From Chloroflexota bacterium (lineage in GTDB: Bacteria > Chloroflexota > Dehalococcoidia > Lucifugimonadales > UBA826): DNA of 57,300 nucleotides. The stretch is taken from assembly GCA_002722155.1 (NCBI GenBank), contig PBKS01000001.1, positions 1 to 57,300 of the forward strand, read 5' to 3'. The translations under genes and the position numbers were made by a program. A model generated the notes under the pieces. The model ran no database searches and had not been told where the DNA came from. It worked only from the letters and a program-made list of their open reading frames with translations. Shown in pieces: positions 27,887 to 37,618 of the stretch (position 1 is the first letter of the stretch; each line of letters starts with the position of its first letter).

Positions 27887-29029
27887 ATGAATTCAACATT
27901 AGAAAAGTCAATTAGCAGAATACATGGTTCAAAGACAAGATTGGTCATGGCCATTTCTGGTGTTGGTTCACAATCAGCCAATTGGCTATTAGCCGTTCCG
28001 GGAGCATCTAAAACTCTTCTAGAGGCCACCATCCCATATTCCAATGAATCTTTGAATCACTATATTGGAGAGATACCAGAACAATACGTTTCAGAATCCA
28101 CTGCCCTTTCAATGGCAAAGTCTGCCTATTTTAGAGGCCTGAAATATCACAATAATTTTTCTGAAATTGTCGGAATTTCTTGCACTGGAGCGATATCCAC
28201 AAACCGTGAAAGAAGAGGAGAAAACCAAGCCTTTATCGCAATGTGGAGCCCAACACTAAAATATGTTCATCACGTCCTTATTAACAAAGGTGTAAGGACT
28301 CGAAGAGAAGAGGAAGAGCTTATCAGTTCATTCATCATAAAGTCGATAGAAGAAAAAGCCCTAGGTGCCAGTGGATTAAAATTGGAACTGACCGAATCCG
28401 AATCATCTACTGTCGTCAATACCGAATTCACTTCGAACTTAGATGCTCTAGTCAACAAGCACATCAAGTCCATCGTACTAAAAGGTCAAAAATTAATTGC
28501 ATTAGACCAAGGGTTTAGCGGAGGGATTCTATCTGGTTCATTTAACCCCATACACCAAGGGCATATAGGCTTAGCTAAACTCGGCCCAGAAATTTTGAAT
28601 TGCCAGACTGTTTTTGAAATTTCAGTCACTAATGTCGACAAAGACCCTTTAGATTCTGAGGAGGTCTGTACAAGAATATCTCAATTTAACAAAAACGAAA
28701 CCATTTTTCTTACCAGCGCGCCTTTGTTCTCTGAGAAGTCTGAAATTTTTAAAAATTCTACCTTCATAATTGGTAATGACACGGCAGCCAGACTTGTGGA
28801 TCCGAAATACTATAAAGACAGTATCAAAACAATGAACGAATCGCTAAAAAACATACAGGAAAATAAGTGTGATTTCCTCGTTGCCGGACGGCTTCAAGAC
28901 AAAGATTTTAGAACCGTATTAGATGTGGATATACCTGAAAATTTTACGTCTATGTTCAGATCGATACCAGAAAACCAATTTAGGATAGATTTATCTTCAA
29001 CCGAATTACGCAAAAACGAGACCGGATAG
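27887..29029 (+). CDS. CinA/PncC-like domain fused to a nucleotidyltransferase domain
   Basis: Residues 1-165 resemble the CinA C-terminal/NMN amidase fold: AISGVGSQSANWLLAVPGAS, SMAKSAYFRG and EIVGISCTGAI. From about residue 210 a HIGH-type nucleotidyltransferase begins with GGILSGSFNPIHQGHIGLA, as in nicotinate-nucleotide adenylyltransferases, and ends DLSSTELR, matching their ISST/S-R motif. Together they suggest pyridine-nucleotide salvage or repair (inference). It lies 7 bases before the ubiD-like gene. Confidence 0.75.
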   Translation: MNSTLEKSISRIHGSKTRLVMAISGVGSQSANWLLAVPGASKTLLEATIPYSNESLNHYIGEIPEQYVSESTALSMAKSAYFRGLKYHNNFSEIVGISCTGAISTNRERRGENQAFIAMWSPTLKYVHHVLINKGVRTRREEEELISSFIIKSIEEKALGASGLKLELTESESSTVVNTEFTSNLDALVNKHIKSIVLKGQKLIALDQGFSGGILSGSFNPIHQGHIGLAKLGPEILNCQTVFEISVTNVDKDPLDSEEVCTRISQFNKNETIFLTSAPLFSEKSEIFKNSTFIIGNDTAARLVDPKYYKDSIKTMNESLKNIQENKCDFLVAGRLQDKDFRTVLDVDIPENFTSMFRSIPENQFRIDLSSTELRKNETG

Positions 29030-29036
29030 CAACGAT

Positions 29037-30491
29037 ATGGGTTATCGAAACCTAAGAGAATTTATAGATTTTTTAGAGTCGCAAAATGAATTACACTACA
29101 TTGACGTCTCTGTAAATAGAGATCTTGAAATCTCTGAAATCACAGACAGAGCTGTTAAATCTGGGGGCCCGGCACTATACTTCCGAAACGTGGAAGGGTT
29201 CTCAATACCTATAGTCACAAACCTATTTGGTACACACCAAAGAATGGCTTGGGCGCTAGGAGTGGAAAGTAGTGAGGAGCTGACTCAAAAGGTCAGAGAC
29301 ATTCTTGGAATAGTAAAAACTCCCCCAGAGTCACTATTCGATAAATTAAAAATTCTAAAAGATATGGCGGATCTGGCCAAAACTCAGCCAAAAACAATCT
29401 CTTCTGGACCATGCCAAGAAGTAGTCAAAATGGGTCTTGAGGCGGATTTAAATTCATTACCTCACCTGAAATGCTGGCCAGATGACGGAGGGCGGTTTAT
29501 TACTCTACCTTTAGTAATTTCCCGAGATCCTAAATCGGGTAAACGCAACGTTGGCACCTATCGAATGCAAGTCTATGACTCCCACACTGCAGGTATGCAC
29601 TGGCAATCTCATAAGGTAGGAGCAAGCCATTACCGAACAGGAGAATTACAGAACCTGGAAAAATTGGAAGTGGCAGTAGCTTTAGGGGCTGATCCCACCA
29701 CTATGTGGACAGGAGCTCTCCCTCTCCCTCCTGATATGGATGAAATAGCTGTCTCAGGCGTCATCAGTAACTCCTCGGTACAGATGGTTAAGTGTAAAAC
29801 CATAGATCTAGAAGTGCCAGCCCATGCTGAGATGATTCTGGAAGGTTATGTCGTCCCCGGTGAACTCAGAGAGGAAGGACCGTTCGGAGACCACACAGGT
29901 TACTACTCACTCGAAGATGATTACCCAGTTTTTCATTTAACTGCCATAACTCATAAAAAGGACCCTATTTACCCAGCCACCGTAGTAGGCAGGCCGCCTT
30001 CAGAAGATTTTTTTATGGGCAAAGCCGTAGAAAGATTAATGCTTCCGGCATTACAGTTAACATTACCGGAAGTTGTGGATATAAATATGCCAGCAGAAGG
30101 AGTCTTCCATAATTTGGTAATTGTATCCATGAAAAAGGAATATCCTGGCCACACAAGAAAAGTAATGAATGCAATTTGGGGCCTTGGATTAATGATGCTG
30201 GCTAAAGGCATCATAATTGTGGATGAAAACGTAAATGTTCAAGATTTATCCGAGGTAGCTTGGCGGGTTAGCAGTAATATAAATCCCAACACAGACCTGG
30301 TTATTACGGAAGGACCTGTTGACGACCTCGATCACTCAAGTCCTACTCCAAAATATGGAAGCAAACTCGGTATTGACGCCACCCGAAAAACTGAACTGGA
30401 CGGGAGAAAAAGAATTTGGCCCCCGGACGTGGTAATGTCTGAAGAAATGAAATCCCAAGTAAGCAATCGTTGGGCACAATACGGTTTCTGA
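29037..30491 (+). CDS. UbiD family prenylated-FMN decarboxylase
   Basis: The 484-residue enzyme has the UbiD core: RMAWALGV, GTYRMQVYDSHTAGMHWQSHKVGASHYR and the prFMN/metal site ELREEGPFGDHTGYY with PAHAEMILEGYV upstream. UbiD enzymes decarboxylate aromatic or unsaturated acids using prenylated FMN made by UbiX, encoded at 31380. With UbiA and UbiX adjacent, a quinone pathway (menaquinone via futalosine, or ubiquinone-like) is the simplest reading. An aromatic carboxylase is an alternative. Confidence 0.9.
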   Translation: MGYRNLREFIDFLESQNELHYIDVSVNRDLEISEITDRAVKSGGPALYFRNVEGFSIPIVTNLFGTHQRMAWALGVESSEELTQKVRDILGIVKTPPESLFDKLKILKDMADLAKTQPKTISSGPCQEVVKMGLEADLNSLPHLKCWPDDGGRFITLPLVISRDPKSGKRNVGTYRMQVYDSHTAGMHWQSHKVGASHYRTGELQNLEKLEVAVALGADPTTMWTGALPLPPDMDEIAVSGVISNSSVQMVKCKTIDLEVPAHAEMILEGYVVPGELREEGPFGDHTGYYSLEDDYPVFHLTAITHKKDPIYPATVVGRPPSEDFFMGKAVERLMLPALQLTLPEVVDINMPAEGVFHNLVIVSMKKEYPGHTRKVMNAIWGLGLMMLAKGIIIVDENVNVQDLSEVAWRVSSNINPNTDLVITEGPVDDLDHSSPTPKYGSKLGIDATRKTELDGRKRIWPPDVVMSEEMKSQVSNRWAQYGF

Positions 30492-30496
30492 TAATA

Positions 30497-31363
30497 ATGT
30501 CTAATAAATCCATTTTGTCCAAAATACCCAACTTTTTCGATGCGATCAAATTTCAAGAATCGATTTTTGCTCTTCCTTTTGCATATATAGGAATGCTTCT
30601 CTCAATACAAAATATCCCTAGTTTAGAAAAATTTATATGGATAACTTTGGCAATGGTATCTGCGAGAACAGTAGGCATGATCGCAAATCGAGTTATAGAT
30701 AGACATATAGATTCCAAGAACCCGCGTGCAGCGCAGCGACATTTACCACAGGGAATCCTTTCCGTTACTGACCTCTTAATCCCAGGGGTACTAGCTGCTA
30801 TATTTTTTATAGCATGCGCTTACATGCTTAATACTATGGCCTTTATATTGGCGCCATTGGCATTGTTGTATTTGATTACGTATCCGCTCACAAAAAGATT
30901 CACTTGGGCAGCCAACCTACTACTAGGATGGGCACTCGCTATAGCCCCATCAGCCGCTTGGATTGGCATGGTTGGAAATTTGGACTGGCAACCAGTTTTA
31001 CTTTCAACTGCAGTTGCCTTATGGGCCGGCAGTTTTGACATCATTTATCACACGCAAGACGTTGTATTTCAGAAAAAAGAAAATTTGCATTCAATTGCTA
31101 CTCGCTTTGGTATTCCTTTAGCTTTCAAAATCGCTCGAAGCATGGACCTCATGGCTGTTATCTGTCTAGGTGCATTGGGAGTATGGATGGAACTAGGAAT
31201 TTTTTACTTCTGCGGCTGCGGATTATCTGGAGGGTTTTTGATTTACAAATACAGCTTGGTAAATCCGAATGATCTGTCCAAAATGGGAATGAGTTTTATG
31301 AGAATCAATGCCCTAGTATCATGTTCAATGTTGTTAGGTACAATTGGATCATTAATAAGATGA
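30497..31363 (+). CDS. UbiA family prenyltransferase (MqnP/UbiA-like)
   Basis: The 288-residue membrane protein has two Asp-rich motifs binding the prenyl diphosphate: NRVIDRHIDSKNPRAAQRHLP and DIIYHTQDVVFQKKENLHSIATRFG. About eight or nine membrane segments surround them. The ATG at 30497, six bases after the UbiD stop, is preferred over an in-frame TTG at 30470 inside ubiD. It attaches a polyprenyl chain to an aromatic acid, fitting the UbiD/UbiX neighbours. Confidence 0.9.
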   Translation: MSNKSILSKIPNFFDAIKFQESIFALPFAYIGMLLSIQNIPSLEKFIWITLAMVSARTVGMIANRVIDRHIDSKNPRAAQRHLPQGILSVTDLLIPGVLAAIFFIACAYMLNTMAFILAPLALLYLITYPLTKRFTWAANLLLGWALAIAPSAAWIGMVGNLDWQPVLLSTAVALWAGSFDIIYHTQDVVFQKKENLHSIATRFGIPLAFKIARSMDLMAVICLGALGVWMELGIFYFCGCGLSGGFLIYKYSLVNPNDLSKMGMSFMRINALVSCSMLLGTIGSLIR

Positions 31364-31379
31364 AAACGAGAGACACAGA

Positions 31380-31964
31380 ATGCGCATCGTCGTAGGTATA
31401 TCGGGAGCTAGCGGATCTCTTTTGGCTGCCAAAACTATTGAAGCCCTATTGGATCACAAAGTGGGAGTATCCCTGGTCGCATCAAATCCAGCCAGAATGG
31501 TCTGGCAGCATGAAATGGACATCTCATATGGGGAAAGCATAGAGGAATGGTCATATAACAACAATTTTGAACATTTTGCCATTGGGGATTTCAAAGCACC
31601 TATAGCCAGTGGAACATACCCTACAAATGGCATGGTTATAGTCCCTTCTAGCATGGCCACGATATCTGCGGTTTCAAAAGGTCTATCTGATAATCTGATT
31701 CGACGGTCAGCCGACGTTTGCCTAAAAGAAAGGCGACCCCTGGTAATCGTCCCAAGGGAATCGCCTCTCAATGCAATCCATTTGGGCAACATGAGAGACC
31801 TATCGATTTTGGGCGTAACCATTTTACCTCCAGACCCGCCTTACTATTTGCCTGTAAATACCCTCAATGAATCCGCTGCATTTACAGCCCAGAAAGTTTT
31901 AAATGCTCTTGGGCTTACCGAGCAACTTCCCGAGGAAATGCAATATAAAGGTCCGGTCGTCTAA
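31380..31964 (+). CDS. ubiX: UbiX-like flavin prenyltransferase
   Basis: The 194-residue flavoprotein has RIVVGISGASGSLLA at the N-terminus, VPSSMATISAVSKGLSDNLIRRSADV for FMN binding and RRPLVIVPRESPLN. UbiX joins a dimethylallyl group to FMN, making the cofactor used by UbiD two genes upstream. The spacing of 16 bases after ubiA indicates one operon. Confidence 0.94.
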   Translation: MRIVVGISGASGSLLAAKTIEALLDHKVGVSLVASNPARMVWQHEMDISYGESIEEWSYNNNFEHFAIGDFKAPIASGTYPTNGMVIVPSSMATISAVSKGLSDNLIRRSADVCLKERRPLVIVPRESPLNAIHLGNMRDLSILGVTILPPDPPYYLPVNTLNESAAFTAQKVLNALGLTEQLPEEMQYKGPVV

Positions 31965-32030
31965 ATTTGTTGTATTACCTCCCATTGCAAATATAAAATA
32001 CCACCTAGCAAACGCTAATAAGGGAATATC

Positions 32031-32597
32031 ATGATCTCGGCAATAGAAGCGGTAAAAGCTATAAATGACGTAAGGCACGGACAGGTAGTTGTAGCTACTA
32101 TGACAGCAAACAGGTATTGGGAAACAGTATCAGATAATAAGGACCTGGATTTACCAATATTTGGAGCAATGGGAAAAGCCTCATCTGTCGCATTAGGTCT
32201 CGCCTTATCTCAACCTCAAAAACAGATTATCGTTTTGGATGGAGATGGCAGTTTACTAATGAATCTTGGTTCTTTAGTTACAATCGCGGGAATGGAACCA
32301 GCTAATTTCGTACATTTTGTCTTTGAGGATGGAGCATATTGGACTACTGGGGGCCAGCCTATCCCGGGAAATGGCAAATTCAATCTATCTGCCATGGCAC
32401 AAGATGCCGGTTACAAAAACTCCTATGAATTTGAAGATCTTGAAACACTAGTTAGTGAGCTTCCGGACGTATTAAACGAAGATGGACCTATCTTCGTCTC
32501 AGTCAAAGTAAGTCATCCTGATTATTCCGGAGAACCTTTCATTGGGTCGACGAAAAATGCTATGGAAAAATTATCCAAGGTTATTTCAGGCACCTAA
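32031..32597 (+). CDS. TPP-dependent decarboxylase subunit (sulfopyruvate/phosphonopyruvate decarboxylase beta-like)
   Basis: The 188-residue protein is a stand-alone TPP-binding (C-terminal) domain, with the motif GDGSLLMNLGSLVTI giving the GDG...N cofactor site and FEDGAYWTTGGQP after it. It matches the beta subunit of sulfopyruvate decarboxylase (ComE-like) or similar split enzymes. A partner with the PYR domain is needed but is not in the window. The substrate is therefore open. It lies 66 bases after ubiX and 3 bases before the PHP gene. Confidence 0.8.
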   Translation: MISAIEAVKAINDVRHGQVVVATMTANRYWETVSDNKDLDLPIFGAMGKASSVALGLALSQPQKQIIVLDGDGSLLMNLGSLVTIAGMEPANFVHFVFEDGAYWTTGGQPIPGNGKFNLSAMAQDAGYKNSYEFEDLETLVSELPDVLNEDGPIFVSVKVSHPDYSGEPFIGSTKNAMEKLSKVISGT

Positions 32598-32600
32598 TCT

Positions 32601-33260
32601 ATGTATGACTTTCACACCCACACTTTTTTAAGTGACGGCGTACTTTCGCCAATTGAACTCATAAGGAGAGCGATTGTAATTGGATATCAGACGATGGCAA
32701 TAACAGACCATGTCGGACCAGGCAATCTCGAATATGTTTTATCTACACTAAAAAAAGATTGTGCAATGGCCGAAAAAAGATGGGATATAAAAGTATTTAC
32801 TGGGGTCGAAATAACTCACACTCCCGTAGAAGATATAGATCTACTAGCGAAAGAGGCACGGGCTTTAGGTGCCCAAGTAGTGAATGTACATGGGGAAACC
32901 ATAATGGAACCGGTTATTGATGGAACCAATATGGCAGCGGTTTCTTCCAAACATGTTGATATTTTGGCTCACCCTGGGTTGATCACTATGGACGAAGCAT
33001 CAATGGCTGCAGAAAACGGAGTGTTTTTGGAGATTTCAGGTAGGAAAGGTCACGGATTGGCCAATGGACATGTTGCTAAAATAGCACGTGAAAGTGGAGC
33101 AACACTGATTTTAGATTCTGACGCCCATGAACCTGATGATCTCATGACTCAAGATTATGCTGAGAAAATAGCGGAAGGATCAGGTCTGAACAAAGAAGAA
33201 AAGGAGACTGTACTAAAACAATCTCCTCTAACGTTAATAAGAAAAATTAGTAACCGGTGA
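32601..33260 (+). CDS. PHP domain phosphoesterase
   Basis: The 219-residue protein has the full PHP metal-site pattern: DFHTHTFLSDG, ITDHVG, GVEITHTP, VNVHGET, DILAHPG and DSDAHEPDD. PHP proteins hydrolyse phosphoesters such as histidinol phosphate, using up to three metal ions. The target here is unknown. Its stop is one base from the stop of the convergent dehydrogenase gene, with no terminator between. Confidence 0.88.
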   Translation: MYDFHTHTFLSDGVLSPIELIRRAIVIGYQTMAITDHVGPGNLEYVLSTLKKDCAMAEKRWDIKVFTGVEITHTPVEDIDLLAKEARALGAQVVNVHGETIMEPVIDGTNMAAVSSKHVDILAHPGLITMDEASMAAENGVFLEISGRKGHGLANGHVAKIARESGATLILDSDAHEPDDLMTQDYAEKIAEGSGLNKEEKETVLKQSPLTLIRKISNR

Positions 33261-33261
33261 T

Positions 33262-34242
33262 CTAATCGTCGGGAAGAACAACGGATTCCGCCTCTCCTCC
33301 ATTAGCGACTTTAGTGGCGTTGTAGGCAGCGAAAGCTCTACTTTTTTCAAATGCTTCTTGGGTAAAAGCTGCGAGATGTGGCGTAATTAACACATTATCC
33401 ATCTCGATAAGGGGATTGTCTTCAGGTGTAGGCTCGACTTCCAGAACATCCACACCTGCTGCCATTATTTTTTCTTCCTTAATGGCTCGTATAAAAGCCT
33501 TTTCATCAATCACCGGCCCCCTACAGGCATTAATCAATATTGCCGTAGGCTTCATCAAATCGAATTCTCGATCACTTATCATTCCCGTTGTTTTTCTGTT
33601 CAGAGGAACATGAAGGGTGACTATATCCGATTCACGTAACAGTTCATCGAACCCTACTTTTTTCATCTCCAATTCATCTATCAATTCCGCCCTCGGATCG
33701 ACAATATCATGGTAAATCAATTCACATTCCCACCCCTGCAATCGTTTGGCGACCCTGGAACCTATTCTCCCTACTCCTACAATTCCAACCGTCTTACCAG
33801 TTAGTTCATGAGCCTGCGAAACCCAAGTATCCCGAATGTCTGACATCCATTTACCATCCTGAACACTCTTAAATTGCAATTGAAGTTTTCTATATACCCC
33901 AACCATCAAAGCTATGGTATGTTCAGCAACGGCCACCGCATTTCCACCACCATTGTTGGACACTTTGATACCAAGTTCGCCAAGAGCCGTTTTATCTAGC
34001 TGATTGGTTCCAGCACTGGTACTTTGAATTAATCGTAGTTCGGGACATTTAGCAGCAAGTTGAACATCAAATCGCACTGCCCCTCCCAATATAACAGCCT
34101 TTGTATTTTTCAAGGCCTCAGAAGAAACCTCTAAAGATCCAGAAGAGTCAATCCAATCTATTCCCATACCCTCGGGCATGGCATTTTTCAAAACTTCCAG
34201 TCCTGAATCATCAGGAGCCCAAAACACGACTTGATCATTCAT
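33262..34242 (-). CDS. D-2-hydroxyacid dehydrogenase (NAD)
   Basis: The 326-residue protein has the NAD-binding motif GKTVGIVGVGRIGSRVAKRL, catalytic Arg in INACRGPVID, Glu in VDVLEVEPTP, and His in LITPHLAAFT. It belongs to the D-isomer-specific 2-hydroxyacid dehydrogenase family (phosphoglycerate or glyoxylate/hydroxypyruvate reductase-like). The ATG at 34242 fits the family start; the frame runs 37 codons further to 34353 with sequence unlike the family. AGGGGG lies about 13 bases upstream. The substrate is not assigned. Confidence 0.88.
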   Translation of the reverse strand: MNDQVVFWAPDDSGLEVLKNAMPEGMGIDWIDSSGSLEVSSEALKNTKAVILGGAVRFDVQLAAKCPELRLIQSTSAGTNQLDKTALGELGIKVSNNGGGNAVAVAEHTIALMVGVYRKLQLQFKSVQDGKWMSDIRDTWVSQAHELTGKTVGIVGVGRIGSRVAKRLQGWECELIYHDIVDPRAELIDELEMKKVGFDELLRESDIVTLHVPLNRKTTGMISDREFDLMKPTAILINACRGPVIDEKAFIRAIKEEKIMAAGVDVLEVEPTPEDNPLIEMDNVLITPHLAAFTQEAFEKSRAFAAYNATKVANGGEAESVVLPDD

Positions 34243-34376
34243 ACTGTTAATATACCCCCTTGGTAATGAAATAATTTTATGCTTGTGATTATATGTAGTT
34301 AATCTAATCCCCTCAACTGAAAGAGTCATAAGTTTATAATGCGGCTGAGTCATTCATACGAAATAAGGATATATAG

Positions 34377-35579
34377 GTGAATTCCAAAGCTTTAAAAGAT
34401 GTAAAAGTACTAGACTTTACTCATTACGTATCTGGACCCTATTGCACCAAATTATTAGCCGATTATGGAGCTGATGTCGTAAAAATAGAACCGCCCACTA
34501 AAGGGGACCCAGGTAGAAGACTACCCCCCTTTGAAAAATCCAGCCAGGGCCATCGAACCAGTCTATTATTTAAATATTTAAACACCAATAAAAAGAGTGT
34601 GGAACTTGACTTAAAATCCAATTATGGTCGGAAGGCCATAGAACAATTGGTTGTGGACGCAGACATATTAGTCGAAAATTTTCGACCTGGCGTCTTGAAT
34701 TCTTTTGGGTTAACAAAAGAAAAATTAAGATCGATAAATCCCACATTGGTGGTTGTTTCTATAAGCAATTTTGGTAAAACTGGACCTTACAGTGACTTCA
34801 GGGCCAATGACTTAATTTTTTATGCGCTCGGTGGGTTAATGTACATTTTCGGTTCCACTGATAAGGCTCCGATTAAACATGCCTTCAGACAAGCCCAATT
34901 CAAGGCCGGGACTAATGCCGCATCAGCCGCTTTGATGGCCTACTACAATGCATTTACATCTGGTCGTGGGGAGTACATAGACATTTCAATCCAAGAAAGC
35001 ATCACGGCATCAGTTCGTGACACAACCACTAGCTATGCAACATCTGGAGTGGTTAGAACGCGTCAAGGATCCATGAATGGAGAGATCCCTCGAACCCCCA
35101 TGAAGGTTAAGGATGGATATATCGTTCCAATAACATTTGGTACCAGCGATTGGAGCAAAACAGCAGATTTATTGGAAGATGACAAGCTATATCATCCGAA
35201 ATTTTCAACCCCTGAAGGGCGTCGTGAAAATTCAGAAGAATTTGAAAAATTAGTGAGAACAGCTTTTAGCGAGAAGGGTAAGCATGAGTTGTTCTATGGT
35301 GCTCATACTCATAGAGAGTTGGTATACGGATTGGTACAAAACGCGGCAGATCTATTGGAAAACCCTCAATACAAACATGACGGATATTTCCAAAAAATGG
35401 ACGATAGTAGCGATAGTGAAACCTATTTCCCTGGAAGACCTTTCCATTTGTCGAAAACTCCTTGGAAAATACGTTCTGCTGCGCCCAGACTGGGACAACA
35501 CAATAACGAGATACTTGTAAGAAAATTAAAACTATCCACAGGGGATCCGATAGATACAGAGTGCGATGATGCAAAATAA
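34377..35579 (+). CDS. CaiB/BaiF family CoA-transferase, lacking the catalytic Asp
   Basis: The 400-residue protein has the class III opening VKVLDFTHYVSGPYCTKLLADYGADVVKIE and the internal VSISNFGKTGPYSDF. At the position of the catalytic Asp it has Gln174 (AQFKAG instead of xDYxxG), so it is probably not active alone by the usual aspartyl-CoA mechanism. The start is GTG with AAGGA seven bases upstream. The next gene overlaps by 14 bases and encodes a paralogue that keeps the Asp, which suggests a heteromeric enzyme. Confidence 0.87.
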   Translation: MNSKALKDVKVLDFTHYVSGPYCTKLLADYGADVVKIEPPTKGDPGRRLPPFEKSSQGHRTSLLFKYLNTNKKSVELDLKSNYGRKAIEQLVVDADILVENFRPGVLNSFGLTKEKLRSINPTLVVVSISNFGKTGPYSDFRANDLIFYALGGLMYIFGSTDKAPIKHAFRQAQFKAGTNAASAALMAYYNAFTSGRGEYIDISIQESITASVRDTTTSYATSGVVRTRQGSMNGEIPRTPMKVKDGYIVPITFGTSDWSKTADLLEDDKLYHPKFSTPEGRRENSEEFEKLVRTAFSEKGKHELFYGAHTHRELVYGLVQNAADLLENPQYKHDGYFQKMDDSSDSETYFPGRPFHLSKTPWKIRSAAPRLGQHNNEILVRKLKLSTGDPIDTECDDAK

Positions 35580-36918
35580 AGCAATATTAAGTGGAATCCG
35601 TGTCGTGGAATTAAGTCAACTTATTGCGATACCTTACGCCACAAAACTAATGTCAGATATGGGTGCCGAGATAATTAGGTTAGAATCGGCGAAAAGACCG
35701 GACGCCTATAGACTTTCTGACTTCTACGATGAAAGATTGGACGGAGATTATTGGAATCGGGCGATAAATTTCAATGAGCAAAACAGAAACAAATTAGGCC
35801 TCTCCCTAGAATTAGATAACAAAAACGCTTTGAACCAACTCTATGACCTTTTAAGCATCAGTGATGTTTTCGCGTGCAATTTCACTCCGAGAGTAATGAA
35901 AAAGTTTGGCCTGGAATATGACAATCTTAAAACCATAAGACCCGACATAATTGTTGTATCATCGACCGGATATGGGCACTCAGGACCATGGTCTAGTTTC
36001 GGAGCAATAGGATTTGGAACAGAAGCGGCATCTGGCCTATCATCAGCAACGGGGTACGAAAATGGCCCTCCAGCTCAACCAGAGATCCCTTATCCCGATT
36101 ATACAGCAGCAGAGCATACGGTTTTCGCTATTATGGCAGCGATAATACACCGTTCTAAAACGGGTGAAGGCCAATTCATTGAAATTTCTCAGGCAGAATG
36201 TGTCACTTCCACGATACCTGAAATAATACTTGACTACACAGCCAATAAAAATGTACCTGCAAGAATTGGTAACTCTCATCTTGAAATATCTCCTCATGGT
36301 TGCTATCCGTGCAAAGGCAGAGACAAATGGATAACAATTGCTGCCCAATCGGAGAAAGAATGGATTTCACTAGTGAACTTATTATTCCCAGAAATTGCGA
36401 CTAACAGTAAATTTGATTCAAATGAATCTCGCATCATTAACCGAAAAGAACTAGATAAATTAATCTCTCTGAGAACTGAGAAATGGGATAGTTTGGAATT
36501 GATGGAAGTGTTACAGGGACAAGGAGTAACCGCAGGGGCCGTTTTAAACGGCAAGGAGCTTTTATTCAACAAACATTTGTTTGAACGAAACTTTTTTGAA
36601 ATAGTACCGCACCAACCGCAAAGCCAGATTCCACAACTTCCCTATCCAGGTAAACCTTGGAAAATGTCCAGTGCTTCTCAAGGTACTATGGAGCCAGCGC
36701 CTTCTTTCGGGCAACATAACGAAACCGTTCTGAAGAATTACCTAGGACTAAGTAATGAGTTATATCAAAAACTCCAAGATCAGGGGGCAATTTCAGAGAA
36801 ATTAGACATCGTTGCAAAGAAAATTACGGTTTCGAGAGAAGATAAGGCAAATGAAGGTTCAATATATTCCTATGATCCTAACTTCAAATCTACAATAAAA
36901 TCCTATTTTGACACCTAG
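35566..36918 (+). CDS. CaiB/BaiF family CoA-transferase
   Basis: The 450-residue class III CoA-transferase opens with GIRVVELSQLIAIPYATKLMSDMGAEIIRLE and keeps the catalytic Asp178 in YPDYTAAEH. It has VSSTGYGHSGPW and ends with an extra tail of about 50 residues after PSFGQHNETVLKNYLGLS. It overlaps the preceding CoA-transferase by 14 bases and is probably translated with it. The acyl substrate is unknown. Confidence 0.9.
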   Translation: MMQNKAILSGIRVVELSQLIAIPYATKLMSDMGAEIIRLESAKRPDAYRLSDFYDERLDGDYWNRAINFNEQNRNKLGLSLELDNKNALNQLYDLLSISDVFACNFTPRVMKKFGLEYDNLKTIRPDIIVVSSTGYGHSGPWSSFGAIGFGTEAASGLSSATGYENGPPAQPEIPYPDYTAAEHTVFAIMAAIIHRSKTGEGQFIEISQAECVTSTIPEIILDYTANKNVPARIGNSHLEISPHGCYPCKGRDKWITIAAQSEKEWISLVNLLFPEIATNSKFDSNESRIINRKELDKLISLRTEKWDSLELMEVLQGQGVTAGAVLNGKELLFNKHLFERNFFEIVPHQPQSQIPQLPYPGKPWKMSSASQGTMEPAPSFGQHNETVLKNYLGLSNELYQKLQDQGAISEKLDIVAKKITVSREDKANEGSIYSYDPNFKSTIKSYFDT

Positions 36919-36952
36919 CAAAGACGGTTTCTAAAATGGGTACAGGAAATAA

Positions 36953-37618
36953 ATGAAATCTCAAGTAGCAATAGATGGGCCTGTGGCTTCAGGCAAAACT
37001 GTGGTGGGTAGAGCTGTTAGCCAAGACTTAAAATGGAAATTCCTAGACACAGGTGTAATGTATCGAGCTGCGACTAGAATTGTTTTAGATTTAGGGTTAT
37101 CACTAAATAATAATCCTCGAATAATAGACGCACTAAAAAGAACCACCATTGAGTTAGACGATTCAGCAGACTCGGAAAAGATTCTAATAAATGGTAGCGA
37201 CAAAACCGATACTTTAAGAACACCTGAAATTGACAGGACCGTATCAATTATTTCAAAAATCCCCGCTGTCAGGAAGGAACTGGTGAATCAACAAAGAGCT
37301 ATCGCTAACCGTGGGCCTATAGTAATGGTGGGAAGAGACATAGGGAGCGTGGTCCTACCAAACGCAGCTGTCCGATTATACTTAGATGCGAGGGTTGAAG
37401 TGAGGGCACAGAGACGGTACAGAGAGCAATCGAGTTTCAAAACCAAAATGTCTTTGGAACAAATCAAAATGGACCTTGAACAAAGAGATAGAATCGATAG
37501 AGAGCGAGATGATTCTCCCTTAGAGATTCATGATTTCTACACAGTTCTTGACACATCGTCGATGGCTCTAACAGAAGTGGTCACGATGATTACTGACATT
37601 TGCAAAGACAATTTTTAA
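36953..37618 (+). CDS. cmk: cytidylate kinase
   Basis: The 221-residue kinase phosphorylates CMP and dCMP. Visible are the P-loop IDGPVASGKTVVGRAV, FLDTGVMYRAATRI, VMVGRDIGSVVLP and RDRIDRERDDSPL. The length is normal. Its TAA overlaps the plsC ATG by one base (TAATG), a common cmk-plsC arrangement. Confidence 0.96.
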   Translation: MKSQVAIDGPVASGKTVVGRAVSQDLKWKFLDTGVMYRAATRIVLDLGLSLNNNPRIIDALKRTTIELDDSADSEKILINGSDKTDTLRTPEIDRTVSIISKIPAVRKELVNQQRAIANRGPIVMVGRDIGSVVLPNAAVRLYLDARVEVRAQRRYREQSSFKTKMSLEQIKMDLEQRDRIDRERDDSPLEIHDFYTVLDTSSMALTEVVTMITDICKDNF

